Shown piece after piece: positions 41,094-49,311 of a DNA stretch of 64,000 nucleotides. A program made the position numbers and the translations under genes. The DNA comes from Streptomyces sp. rh34 (GTDB lineage Bacteria; Actinomycetota; Actinomycetes; Streptomycetales; Streptomycetaceae). The DNA is taken from positions 1-64,000 of the forward strand of contig NZ_NTGZ01000007.1 of assembly GCF_002551245.1 (NCBI RefSeq), read 5' to 3'. Position 1 is the first letter of the stretch. Each line of letters begins with the position of its first letter. The notes below the pieces were generated by a model, which ran no database searches, was not told the origin of the DNA, and worked only from the letters and a program-made list of their open reading frames with translations.

Positions 41094-41351
41094 ATGGACT
41101 GGCGTCACAACGCCGTTTGTCGTGAGGAAGACCCTGAGCTTTTCTTCCCCATCGGCAACACCGGTCCTGCGCTGCTGCAGATCGAGGAAGCCAAGGCTGT
41201 CTGCCGCCGCTGCCCCGTCATGGAGCAGTGCCTGCAGTGGGCGCTCGAGTCCGGCCAGGACTCCGGCGTCTGGGGTGGCCTCAGCGAGGACGAGCGCCGC
41301 GCGATGAAGCGCCGTGCCGCTCGCAACCGGGCGCGCAACGCAAGCGCCTGA
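41094..41351 (+). CDS. wblE: WhiB family iron-sulfur protein WblE
   Basis: The 85-residue WhiB-like protein has the four cluster Cys at 9, 37, 40 and 46 (C-x27-C-x2-C-x5-C), the turn GVWGG (58-62) and a basic C-terminal helix (RRAMKRRAARNRARNASA) for DNA contact. The short acidic N-terminus and M-D-W-R-H-N start identify the WblE type, related to mycobacterial WhiB1, which binds the housekeeping sigma factor and reacts with nitric oxide. It is thought to be essential or near-essential. AAGGAGAGG precedes the ATG. A perfect terminator follows. Confidence 0.95.
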   Translation: MDWRHNAVCREEDPELFFPIGNTGPALLQIEEAKAVCRRCPVMEQCLQWALESGQDSGVWGGLSEDERRAMKRRAARNRARNASA

Positions 41352-41464
41352 GCGAGAACCGCACCAAGCCTCAGCCCGGCGGCGCGTACAGAGCGTACGC
41401 ACAGCCCCGCCTTCGAGTCGCAGCGCGCAGTACCCCGAAGCGCATCGCATCGTGAGCATCACGG

Positions 41465-41500
41465 AGCGGGCCCGGACCGTCACCACGGTCCGGGCCCGCT
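41465..41500. terminator. bidirectional terminator between wblE and the sensor kinase
   Basis: Perfect 16-base arms (41465-41480 and 41485-41500) with loop CACC lie between convergent genes, 22 bp from the kinase stop codon. Confidence 0.85.
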
Positions 41501-41521
41501 CTGCTGTGTGCTCGCGCTGTT

Positions 41522-42988
41522 TTACTTGTCGCCGCTGACCGGGAGGTCCAGCACCACCTGGGTGCCGCGTTCGGGCGCCGGGACCATACCGAACGTCCCG
41601 CCCAACTCGCCCTCGACCAGCGTCCGTACGATCTGGAGCCCGAGGTTTCCGGCCCGCTTCGGGTCGAACCCCTCGGGCAGTCCGCGCCCGTCGTCGGTGA
41701 CGGTGATCAGCAGCCGCCCCTCGGTGGGCGATCCGCCACGCACGGCGGAGACCTCCACCGTCCCGTGGTCGGCCACGGCGAAGGCGTGCTCCAGGGCGTT
41801 CTGCAGAACCTCGGTCAGCACCATGGAGAGCGGGGTGGCGACCTCGGCGTCGAGGATGCCGAAGCGTCCGGTGCGCCGGCAGGTCACCTTGCCCGGGGAG
41901 ATCTCCGAGACCATCGCGATGACCCGGTCGGCGATCTCGTCGAACTCGACCCGCTCGTCCAGATTCTGGGACAGCGTCTCATGGACGATGGCGATCGAAC
42001 CGACGCGCCGGACCGCCTCGTTGAGCGCCTCGCGACCCTGCTCGGAATCCATCCGGCGGGCCTGGAGACGCAACAGGGCCGCCACCGTCTGGAGGTTGTT
42101 CTTCACCCGGTGGTGGATCTCCCGGATGGTCGCGTCCTTGGTGATCAACTCGCGTTCGCGGCGACGCAGTTCGGTGACGTCCCGGAGCAGGACCAGGGAG
42201 CCGATGCGGACGCCCTTGGGCTTGAGCGGGATGGCCCGCAGCTGGATCACCCCGCCCGCGCACTCGACCTCGAACTCACGGGGCGCGTAACCGCTGGCCA
42301 CCTTGACCAGGGCCTCGTCCACCGGCCCCCGGGACGGGGCCAGTTCGGCGGTGGTGGTGCCGAGGTGGTGGCCGACCAGGTCGGAGGCGAGGCCGAGGCG
42401 GTGGTAGGCGGAGAGGCCGTTGGGGCTGGCGTACTGGACGATTCCGTCGGCGTCGAGCCGGATCAGGCCGTCGCCCACGCGCGGGGAGGCGTCCATGTCG
42501 ACCTGCTGGCCGGGGAAGGGGAACGACCCGGCGGCGATCATCTGCGCCAGGTCGGAGGCGGACTGGAGGTAGGTGAGCTCCAGCCGGGAGGGGGTGCGCA
42601 CGGTGAGCAGGTTGGTGTTGCGGGCGATGACGCCGAGCACCCGGCCCTCACGGCGTACGGGGATGGACTCGACCCGTACGGGCACCTCCTCGCGCCACTC
42701 CGGGTCGCCCTCGCGCACGATCCGGCCCTCGTCCAGGGCCGCGTCCAGCAGCGGGCGGCGGCCACGCGGCACCAGGTGGCCGACCATGTCGTCCTGGTAG
42801 GAGGTGGGCCCGGTGTTGGGGCGCATCTGGGCGACGGAGACGTACCGCGTGCCGTCGCGGGTGGGGACCCACAGCACGAGGTCGGCGAAGGACAGGTCGG
42901 AGAGCAGTTGCCACTCCGAGACCAGCAGATGGAGCCACTCGAGGTCGGTGTCGCTCAGAGCGGTGTGCTGGCGGACGAGGTCGTTCAT
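41522..42988 (-). CDS. orphan sensor histidine kinase, PdtaS-like (GAF, PAS, HisKA_2)
   Basis: A 488-residue soluble kinase. Residues 1-170 form a GAF-like sensor domain (HTALSDTDLEWLHLLVSEWQ, FADLVLWVPTRDGTRYVSVA), and 185-290 a PAS domain (GDGLIRLDADGIVQYASPNG, SLVLLRDVTELRR). HisKA_2 has the phospho-acceptor His in REIHHRVKNNLQTVAALLRLQ. HATPase has VLTEVLQNALEHAF, DDGRGLPEGF and LGLQIVRTLV. There are no membrane helices. In mycobacteria PdtaS works with the RNA-binding regulator PdtaR. No partner gene lies here. ATG 42988 is preferred over starts in the 43111 extension. A dre-like box 139 bp upstream hints at DasR control. Confidence 0.9.
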   Translation of the reverse strand: MNDLVRQHTALSDTDLEWLHLLVSEWQLLSDLSFADLVLWVPTRDGTRYVSVAQMRPNTGPTSYQDDMVGHLVPRGRRPLLDAALDEGRIVREGDPEWREEVPVRVESIPVRREGRVLGVIARNTNLLTVRTPSRLELTYLQSASDLAQMIAAGSFPFPGQQVDMDASPRVGDGLIRLDADGIVQYASPNGLSAYHRLGLASDLVGHHLGTTTAELAPSRGPVDEALVKVASGYAPREFEVECAGGVIQLRAIPLKPKGVRIGSLVLLRDVTELRRRERELITKDATIREIHHRVKNNLQTVAALLRLQARRMDSEQGREALNEAVRRVGSIAIVHETLSQNLDERVEFDEIADRVIAMVSEISPGKVTCRRTGRFGILDAEVATPLSMVLTEVLQNALEHAFAVADHGTVEVSAVRGGSPTEGRLLITVTDDGRGLPEGFDPKRAGNLGLQIVRTLVEGELGGTFGMVPAPERGTQVVLDLPVSGDK

Positions 42989-43126
42989 GGAGGGCACGGG
43001 TGGAGCGTACCTGGGGTTACCGGAGGCGTTCGAACCGATCGGCGTGGTGGGCCGTGCCATGGGTACGACGATGGGCGGGCGCGGACCCCCGCCCGAGAAT
43101 CTCGTGCACATGGATGGACACGGGCA

Positions 43127-43142
43127 ATTGGTCTAGTCCACA
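43127..43142 (-). promoter_or_regulatory. dre-like box in front of the sensor kinase gene
   Basis: ATTGGTCTAGTCCACA differs from the box in front of nagB only near its middle and matches the DasR consensus ACTGGTCTAGACCAGT at 12 of 16 positions, with a full TGGTCTAG core. It lies upstream of the kinase gene on the minus strand. This promoter is separate from the nag/das genes. Confidence 0.5.
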
Positions 43143-43262
43143 ATGTTCATCACGACCTCCGCTCTCCCCGCACAGGAGAGCGGACCGAGGCTCCGGCACT
43201 CTCTGCCCTGACTGCGCCGGTGCCTCCAGTGGCCGGAGGCACCGCACACCGCCGGCCAGGCA

Positions 43263-43422
43263 GGGCCTGCCTTTTGGAACAGGCCGGATCAGCGAGCGGG
43301 TTCCGGTGCGTGCAGCTGCAAGGCGGAGGAGGGAGTCGACGCGGAGCGTCGGCGACCGACGACAACGCCGCAGATGCGCGTGCCGGACCCCGCGAGCCCG
43401 GCCGGTTCCGAAAGGCAGGCCC
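43263..43422. repeat. 160-bp inverted-repeat element (MITE- or ncRNA-like)
   Basis: Twenty-five-base ends (43263-43287 and 43398-43422) are inverted copies with two mismatches. Pairing continues inward through CGGGTTCCGG and CCGGACCCCG and ends in a small hairpin, CGACGC-GGA-GCGTCG at 43337-43351. The whole unit can fold into one long hairpin. The frames across it show no codon bias. The 522-bp gap around it (42989-43510) also contains a 10-bp hairpin at 43218-43244, and no gene. Confidence 0.6.
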
Positions 43423-43510
43423 GCAGCTCCGGGCTGCGGTGCCGGATGGGCTGAGGGTCCCATCCCGGCGCCGCGGCCCGCGGGTGTTCCCGGGGCCGTT
43501 CCTCGGGCCC

Positions 43511-44593
43511 TCAGCGGGTCTCGGTGACCTTGGCCAGGGCGCGGGGCGCGTCCGGATCCTGTCCCCGCGCGATCGTCACCTCGTACGCCAGCAGCTGCAG
43601 CGGCAGGATCTCCAGGATCGGCTGCAACTCCTCCGGGACGCCCGCCGTGGGCAGCGAGAAGCCGGCCGAGGCCGCCTCCACCTGGGCCTTGGGGCCGACC
43701 ACGAAGAGGTCCGCGCCGCGTCCGCGCAGCCGGTCCAGCACCGGCTGGAGGGCCTCGCCGCCCCGGCCGTCGGTGACCACGGCGATCACCGGGGAGATGT
43801 TGTCGACCATCGCCAGCGGCCCGTGCAGCAGATCCGCGCCGGAGTAGGAGAGAGCGGGGATGTAGCTGGTCTCCATCAGCTTCAGGGCCGCTTCCTTGGC
43901 CGTCGGGTAACCGTAGCCGCGGGACGTGATCACCATGCGCTCGGCGAAGCGGTAGCGCGAGGCCAGCGCCTTGACCTCGGCCCGGCGGCCGAGGATCGCG
44001 CCCGCGAGGTCGGGCAGGCCCGCGGCGGCCGTCGTGCCGTCGTTGCCGCCCAGCCCCTCCACGAAGAGGTAGAGGGAGAGCAGGGAGGCGGTGTACGTCT
44101 TGGTGGCCGGGAGTGCCTTCTCCGGGCCGGCCAGGATGTCGATGTGGTACTCGGAGACCGCCGCCAGCGCGGAGTCCGGGTTGTTGGTGACGGCGAGGGT
44201 GACGGCCCCGGCCTCCCGGGCGGCCCTCGTGGAGGCCACCAGGTCCGGCGAGCCGCCCGACTGGCTGACGGTGACCACCAGGACGTCCCGCAGGTCCGGG
44301 CGGGCGCCGTAGGCCGTCGTGGTGGACATCGAGGCCAGTCCGCAGGGCAGTCCGAGCCGGATCTCCAGCAGGTACTTGGCGTACAGCGCCGCGTTGTCCG
44401 ACGTACCCCGGGCGGTGAGCAGCACGAACCGGGGCTTCCGGGCGGCGATCTCGGCGGCGACCTCACGGATGCGGGGCGCGCCCTGTTCGAGGATGCGGCG
44501 CAGCATCGCGGGCTGCTCGGCCATCTCGCCGGACATGATGCGGCCGGGCTCGTCGCCCTGGCCGCCCGGGTCGGCCGGAGGGGTGGCGGACAT
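43511..44593 (-). CDS. SIS-domain aminosugar isomerase/deaminase (GlmS-like, NagB-II type)
   Basis: A 360-residue protein with two SIS domains: first LLTARGTSDNAALYAKYLLE and VVTVSQSGGSPDLVAS, then VITSRGYGYPTAKEAALKLMET and VDNISPVIAVVTDG. It lacks the N-terminal glutaminase domain of GlmS, so it cannot use glutamine and more likely removes or isomerises a phosphorylated amino sugar. ATG 44593 follows GGAGG. It is divergent from nagB across a DasR box, so both should be induced together by GlcNAc metabolism. Exact chemistry, deaminase (NagB-II) or isomerase, is undecided. Confidence 0.88.
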   Translation of the reverse strand: MSATPPADPGGQGDEPGRIMSGEMAEQPAMLRRILEQGAPRIREVAAEIAARKPRFVLLTARGTSDNAALYAKYLLEIRLGLPCGLASMSTTTAYGARPDLRDVLVVTVSQSGGSPDLVASTRAAREAGAVTLAVTNNPDSALAAVSEYHIDILAGPEKALPATKTYTASLLSLYLFVEGLGGNDGTTAAAGLPDLAGAILGRRAEVKALASRYRFAERMVITSRGYGYPTAKEAALKLMETSYIPALSYSGADLLHGPLAMVDNISPVIAVVTDGRGGEALQPVLDRLRGRGADLFVVGPKAQVEAASAGFSLPTAGVPEELQPILEILPLQLLAYEVTIARGQDPDAPRALAKVTETR

Positions 44594-44770
44594 GTGGGGG
44601 CCTCCTGCGCTGTCGGCGTACGGGACGGCGCGTGCGGGGGTACGACGATCCGCGCCGTTCCGGACCAGTCGACCAGGCAATGCCGTGCGCCGCCAGCGGG
44701 CCGGGGCGTGCGCGCCGATGGGCGGACTGTTCACCGTACGGCTGCTCGATTCTGCTAAATTGGGAACTTG

Positions 44771-44786
44771 ATTGGTCTATACCACA
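44771..44786. promoter_or_regulatory. DasR-responsive element (dre) between SIS gene and nagB
   Basis: ATTGGTCTATACCACA matches the dre palindrome ACTGGTCTAGACCAGT at 12 of 16 positions and keeps both TGGTCTA and ACCA arms. It lies 31 bp before the nagB GTG in the shared promoter, so DasR can repress both divergent genes. Confidence 0.85.
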
Positions 44787-44816
44787 TCCTCCCCTAGTCA
44801 GATCGGCAGGCACAGC

Positions 44817-45602
44817 GTGGAAGTTGTCATCGTCCCGGACGCCACGGCAGGCGGCGAACTGATCGCGGAGGCCATCGCCGCGCTGATCGGCCGCAAGCCC
44901 GACGCCCTGCTCGGCGTTGCCACCGGCTCGACCCCGCTGCCCATCTACCGCGCGCTCGCGGCGAAGGTCGCCTCCGGTGCGGTCGACGCGTCGCGCGCCC
45001 GGATCTGCCAGCTCGACGAGTACGTCGGGCTGCCCGCGGGCCACCCGGAGTCGTACCGCTCCGTGGTGCTGCGCGAGGTCATCGAGCCGCTCGGACTCTC
45101 CGAGGCCTCCTTCATGGGCCCCGACGGGTCGGCCGAGGACGTCCAGGCGGCCTGCGAGGCCTACGACCGGGCGCTGGCCGAGGCCGGCGGCGTCGACCTC
45201 CAGCTCCTGGGCATCGGCACGGACGGGCACATCGGCTTCAACGAGCCGTGCTCCTCGCTCGCCTCCCGTACCCGGATCAAGACGCTGACGCAGCAGACCC
45301 GGATCGACAACGCGCGCTTCTTCGACGACGACATCGAGCAGGTGCCGCACCACGTGATCACGCAGGGCATCGGGACGATCCTGGACTCCCGCCACCCGAT
45401 CCTGCTGGCCACCGGTGAGGGCAAGGCGGAGGCCGTCGCCCAGACGGTGGAGGGGCCCATCGCCTCGATCGTGCCGGCCTCGGCGCTCCAGCTGCATCCG
45501 CACGCGACGGTGGTCGTGGACGAGGCGGCGGCGTCGAAGCTGAAGCTGGCGGACTACTTCCGCGCCACGTATGCGGCGAAGCCGGGGTGGCAGGGGCTGT
45601 AG
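44817..45602 (+). CDS. nagB: glucosamine-6-phosphate deaminase
   Basis: The 261-residue NagB converts glucosamine 6-phosphate to fructose 6-phosphate and ammonia, the last step of GlcNAc use. It shows VATGSTPLPIYRAL (phosphate loop), QLDEYVGLPAGHPESYR (with the catalytic Asp), LLGIGTDGHIGFNEPCSS and ALQLHPHATVVVDEAAAS. Length and motifs are standard. GTG 44817 is the start; a frame back to 44772 would run through the dre box. In Streptomyces glucosamine 6-phosphate is the ligand that releases DasR, so this enzyme tunes its own inducer. A terminator follows. Confidence 0.95.
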   Translation: MEVVIVPDATAGGELIAEAIAALIGRKPDALLGVATGSTPLPIYRALAAKVASGAVDASRARICQLDEYVGLPAGHPESYRSVVLREVIEPLGLSEASFMGPDGSAEDVQAACEAYDRALAEAGGVDLQLLGIGTDGHIGFNEPCSSLASRTRIKTLTQQTRIDNARFFDDDIEQVPHHVITQGIGTILDSRHPILLATGEGKAEAVAQTVEGPIASIVPASALQLHPHATVVVDEAAASKLKLADYFRATYAAKPGWQGL

Positions 45603-45624
45603 GCCTCGCCCCGTGCACGGCTGA

Positions 45625-45657
45625 GGGCCGGGACGCCTGTCGGTGTCCCGGCCCTTT
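45625..45657 (+). terminator. terminator after nagB
   Basis: Arms 45625-45637 and 45642-45654 (13 bp, one mismatch) with loop TGTC are followed by TTT, 23 bp after the nagB stop. Confidence 0.75.
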
Positions 45658-45674
45658 GCCGTACGGTGCCGCTC

Positions 45675-45780
45675 ATCCGGCGTGAGGCGTCCTCGATCGC
45701 CGGACGGGGAGATGTGGCGGCCTGAGGCCTGGCCCGCGGGCCCGTCCGACGTGAGGTCCTCTCCTCGAACGCCGGACGGG
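45675..45780. repeat. two tandem palindromic intergenic repeats
   Basis: Two related hairpins lie between nagB and dasD: TCCGGCG with CGCCGGA (about 45675-45707) and CCCGTCCG with CGGACGGG (45741-45780). Both have a GAGG/CCTC inner stem. They resemble the Streptomyces 'CGTCCGGCGTTTGAGG' intergenic family and may end dasD transcription on the minus strand. Confidence 0.55.
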
Positions 45781-45792
45781 CTTGAAAGTGGG

Positions 45793-47322
45793 TCAGGCCT
45801 TCGTGCCCGTGATCGCTTCCGCTGCCGCCAGGCCGCAGACGCGGGCCGCGCCGTGGGTGGCGATGTGCAGCGAGCCCCGCGGGGCCGACTGGGGCAGGCC
45901 CATCTCGACCACGATCGTGTCCGGGCGGGCCGCCAGCAGCGCGTCGAGCGCGGCGCCCATCCAGGCGTGCCGGTGCTCGTCGCGGACGACGGCGACGATG
46001 CGCCGCTCCCCCGCCGCCGCCAGGATCGCGTCCGCCGGAGCGGTTGCCTGGTCGGTGTAGGTGTCCGTGCCGGTGCCGGGCAGGATCCTGTCCAGCTCGG
46101 CGGCGATGCCCCACGGGGTCTCGTCGCCGACCGCGATGTTCGCCACCGCGCTGAACGAGGCGACGTACGCCGCCCCGGTCAGCCGGTCGCCGGAGCCGGT
46201 CACGCGGACCGCGCGGCGGGCGGCGGTCAGACCGATGTCGGAGCTGACTCCGGTGCCGGGCGCGGTCCCCTCCTGCACTGCCGCGCCCGACTCCCGGATG
46301 TCCCCCCGGACCCTCTGCGTCCAGGACGCCAGGGCTCGTACACGGGCGGCCGCGTCGGCGAGCCGCTCCTCGGTCAGTTCCCCGTCGCGCACGGCCGCGA
46401 CGAGGGCGTCGCGCAGCCGCAGCACCGTCTCCTCGTCGGCCAGGCCGCCGCCCACACAGATGGCGTCGGCGCCCGCCGCGAGGGCGAGGACGGACCCGCG
46501 CTCGATGCCGTACGTACCGGCGATGGCGTCCATCTCCACCGCGTCGGTGACGATCAGGCCGTCGTAGCCCATTTCCTGGCGCAGCAGACCGGTGAGGATC
46601 TGCGGGCTCAGGGTCGCCGGACGGTCCGGGTCGAGCGCGGGAAGCAGGATATGCGCGCTCATCACCGATTTGGAACCCGCGGCGATGGCCGCCCGGAAGG
46701 GCACCAGCTCACGGGCGTGCAGGGTGTCGAGGTCCACATCGATGCGGGGCATCGCCAGGTGCGAGTCGACCGCGGTGTCGCCGTGCCCGGGGAAGTGCTT
46801 GGTGCAGGCGGCGACGCCGGCGGCCTGGAGCCCCTCGATGTACGCGGCGGTGTGCCGGGCGGCCAGGCGGGTGTCGGCGCCGAAGGAGCGCACACCGATG
46901 ACCGGGTTGCCCGGGTTGGAGTTGACGTCGGCGGACGGCGCCCAGTTGAGGTTGACGCCGCACTCGGCGAGCCGGCGGCCGAGCTCCTGGGCGACGGCCC
47001 GGGTGAGGTGGACGTCGTCCACCGAGCCGAGGGCGAAGTTGCCGGGGAAGGAGGACCCGTGCGTGACCTCCAGGCGGGTCACGTCGCCGCCCTCCTCGTC
47101 GATGGCGACGAGGACGTCGTCCCGCTCGGAGCGCAGTCGCTCGGTGAGCGCGGTGAGCTGGTCGGGCGAGGTGATGTTGCGGCCGAACAGCCCGACGGAG
47201 GCCAGGCCCTCACCGACTCGGCGCAGCAGCCAGTCCGGTGCGGTGGTGCCGGTGAACCCGGGCTGGAGCACGGCGAGCGCGTCGCGCGTCACGGTGTCCG
47301 TGGTGGAAACGAGGGTGGTCAT
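45793..47322 (-). CDS. dasD: beta-N-acetylglucosaminidase, GH3 family (DasD)
   Basis: The 509-residue cytoplasmic GH3 enzyme cuts imported chitobiose into GlcNAc. The bacterial NagZ/NAG-type motif KHFPGHGDTAVDSH (175-188) supplies the general acid/base His-Asp pair. The nucleophile Asp260 is in LIVTDAVEMDAI. The C-terminal 150 residues form an extra alpha/beta domain found in two-domain GH3 members. No signal peptide is present, which suits action after ABC import. It is the last gene behind dasC, 9 bp away on the same strand, so it belongs to the das transport operon. Confidence 0.92.
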   Translation of the reverse strand: MTTLVSTTDTVTRDALAVLQPGFTGTTAPDWLLRRVGEGLASVGLFGRNITSPDQLTALTERLRSERDDVLVAIDEEGGDVTRLEVTHGSSFPGNFALGSVDDVHLTRAVAQELGRRLAECGVNLNWAPSADVNSNPGNPVIGVRSFGADTRLAARHTAAYIEGLQAAGVAACTKHFPGHGDTAVDSHLAMPRIDVDLDTLHARELVPFRAAIAAGSKSVMSAHILLPALDPDRPATLSPQILTGLLRQEMGYDGLIVTDAVEMDAIAGTYGIERGSVLALAAGADAICVGGGLADEETVLRLRDALVAAVRDGELTEERLADAAARVRALASWTQRVRGDIRESGAAVQEGTAPGTGVSSDIGLTAARRAVRVTGSGDRLTGAAYVASFSAVANIAVGDETPWGIAAELDRILPGTGTDTYTDQATAPADAILAAAGERRIVAVVRDEHRHAWMGAALDALLAARPDTIVVEMGLPQSAPRGSLHIATHGAARVCGLAAAEAITGTKA

Positions 47323-47331
47323 GGGCCCGCA

Positions 47332-48192
47332 CTATCCCTTCACAGCGCCGGAAGTGAGGCCTGCGGCCATCTTCTTCTGAATGATCATGAAGAACACGAC
47401 GACGGGGATGGCGATCATGGTCGACGCCGCCATGAGGGCGCCGTAGTCCGTTCCGCGCTCGGTCGTGAAGGTCATCAGCCATACGTTCAGCGTGTACTTG
47501 GAGTTGTCGTTGATCAGGATGTACGCGAAGAGGTACTCGTTCCACGCGTTCACCAGGGCGAAGATCGACGCGGCGGCGAGCCCGGGGGCGAGCAGCGGGA
47601 AGATCACCCGGCGGAAGGCCTGGAAGCGGGTGCACCCGTCCACCATCGCGGACTCCTCCAGCTCCACCGGGATGTTCACGACGAAGCCGCGGATCATGAT
47701 GGTGGCGAAGGGCAGCGTGGAGACCAGGTAGACGACGATCAGGCCCCAGTACTCGTCGATCCCGCCCATCGCGTTGAGCTGGGCGTAGATCGGGATGAGC
47801 ATCGCCGTCGGCGGCAGCATCTGGACCAGGATCATGATCAGGACCAGGGCCTTGCGGCCGAAGAACCGGAACCGGCCGATCGCCAGGGCCGCCAGGGTCG
47901 CGATGATCATGCCGCCGACCACCGCGGTGACCGCGACGATCAGGCTGGACTGGATGGCGGTGCCGAAGTTCGGCTGCTCGGTGGCCCGGACGAAGTTGTC
48001 GAAGGTGATCGACGTGGGCCACAGCGTCTGGTCGTAGCTGCGGATCTCCCGGTTGGGCCGCAGGGCGCTGATGACCAGCCAGTAGACCGGGAAGACCATG
48101 ACCAGGGCGATGCCGAGGCCGAGGAGGTCGAAGTGCAGTCGGCTCTTCTTGCGGTCGGGCCGCAGCACCTGTGTCTGGGTCGAGCTGCTCAT
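47332..48192 (-). CDS. dasC: chitobiose ABC transporter permease DasC
   Basis: A 286-residue MalG-type permease with six hydrophobic segments and the EAA loop ELEESAMVDGCTRFQAFRRVIFPLLAPG (shown in parts), which contacts the ATPase. It starts at ATG 48192, overlapping the dasB stop by four bases. No ABC ATPase is encoded here. In S. coelicolor the shared ATPase MsiK, encoded elsewhere, drives DasABC, and the same is likely here. Confidence 0.92.
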   Translation of the reverse strand: MSSSTQTQVLRPDRKKSRLHFDLLGLGIALVMVFPVYWLVISALRPNREIRSYDQTLWPTSITFDNFVRATEQPNFGTAIQSSLIVAVTAVVGGMIIATLAALAIGRFRFFGRKALVLIMILVQMLPPTAMLIPIYAQLNAMGGIDEYWGLIVVYLVSTLPFATIMIRGFVVNIPVELEESAMVDGCTRFQAFRRVIFPLLAPGLAAASIFALVNAWNEYLFAYILINDNSKYTLNVWLMTFTTERGTDYGALMAASTMIAIPVVVFFMIIQKKMAAGLTSGAVKG

Positions 48193-49196
48193 TCGACCTC
48201 TCCCGTCTTCATGAGCTGGCGCAGGTAGTACACGGCCACGCCGGACAGCAGCAGCACCGTGATCAGGGCGATCGCGGTGCCCTGGCTGAAGGAGGTGGAC
48301 TCGAACGCCTTGGAGTAGGAGTAGAGGCCGAGGGTCTCGTACTCCGGCTCGGGCTTGTTGCCGCGCAGCAGCCAGATCTGGCCGAAGACGTTGAAGTCCC
48401 AGATCACCGAGAGAGTGGCGACCATGGTGAAGACCGGCTTGATGACCGGCCAGGTGACGAACTTGTAGATGCCGTAGGCGCTGGCGCCGTCGAGGGCGGC
48501 GGCCTCCTCCAGCTCCTGGGGGACCTGGGTGAGGGCGGCGTACAGGGTGACGACGACGAACGGGATGGCGCCCCAGACGACCAGGAGGGTGATGATGCCG
48601 AAGCCCTGGACCGGGTTGAGGTACCAGTTGTGTCCGAGCCAGTCCTCGCCGACGACCTTGGCGATCAGGGTGTTGATCAGGCCGTAGTCGGAGTCGGCCA
48701 TGAACCGGAAGATCGAGGCGGCCACCATCAGCGGCATCGACCAGGCGGCGATGAGGCAGGCGGTGAGCACCAGCCGGACCCAGGTGGAGAGCTTGCGCAT
48801 CAGCAGGGCGACCAGCAGCCCGATCCCCATGGTCAGCGTGACGCAGATGACCATGAAGACGACGGTACGGAAGGTGACCCACCAGAACTCGGAGTCTCCG
48901 AGGATGTTGGTGAACTGCTCGAAGCCGACCCAGGGGGCCGGCTCTCCGGACCACAGCTCACGGCGGCCCATGTCCTGGAAGGACATGATGACCGTCTTGC
49001 CGAGCGGGTAGAGGTAGACGGCGGCGATCGCCACGATCGCCGGGAGGATCAGGAGGTAGGGGAGGAGTTCCCCCTTCTTCCGCTTCCTCTTCTGTACCCG
49101 GGGCGCGTCGTCGTGGGAGGACGACTTCCCGGTCGCCTGCGGGTCGGGTGGTACGGGGACCGGCGGCCCGGCGGCCTTGGTATCAGCGGCAGACAC
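48189..49196 (-). CDS. dasB: chitobiose ABC transporter permease DasB
   Basis: A 335-residue MalF-type permease. After a charged cytoplasmic lead (QKRKRKKGELLPY) come about six membrane segments and the EAA loop QELEEAAALDGASAYGIYKF, then TWPVIKPV. It pairs with DasC to form the membrane channel. The gap of 115 bp to dasA contains a strong hairpin, so dasBCD may be expressed at a lower level than dasA. ATG 49196 is the start. Confidence 0.92.
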   Translation of the reverse strand: MSAADTKAAGPPVPVPPDPQATGKSSSHDDAPRVQKRKRKKGELLPYLLILPAIVAIAAVYLYPLGKTVIMSFQDMGRRELWSGEPAPWVGFEQFTNILGDSEFWWVTFRTVVFMVICVTLTMGIGLLVALLMRKLSTWVRLVLTACLIAAWSMPLMVAASIFRFMADSDYGLINTLIAKVVGEDWLGHNWYLNPVQGFGIITLLVVWGAIPFVVVTLYAALTQVPQELEEAAALDGASAYGIYKFVTWPVIKPVFTMVATLSVIWDFNVFGQIWLLRGNKPEPEYETLGLYSYSKAFESTSFSQGTAIALITVLLLSGVAVYYLRQLMKTGEVE

Positions 49197-49266
49197 GTGG
49201 CTGACCTTCCATCGCGGGTCCGGGGCGGGCCCCGGAATTCACGGCGTTCACTTGCGGGAAAGGAAC

Positions 49267-49294
49267 GGGGGCCCGGCGCTGGCGCCGGGCCCCC
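49267..49294 (-). terminator. intercistronic hairpin between dasA and dasB
   Basis: Perfect 13-base arms (49267-49279 and 49282-49294) with a two-base loop lie 17 bp after the dasA stop. It should stop most transcripts and stabilise the dasA mRNA, giving more binding protein than permease. Confidence 0.8.
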
Positions 49295-49311
49295 GCCTGG
49301 CGATCGGAAGG

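Noticed and set aside
43000..43527. Frames in the 522-bp gap between the kinase and SIS genes
   Set aside because: No codon bias, no family motif, and the region is dominated by inverted repeats.
41765..44758. 997-residue plus-strand frame over the kinase and SIS genes
   Set aside because: It lies antisense to two genes with complete family motifs and crosses the non-coding inverted-repeat element.
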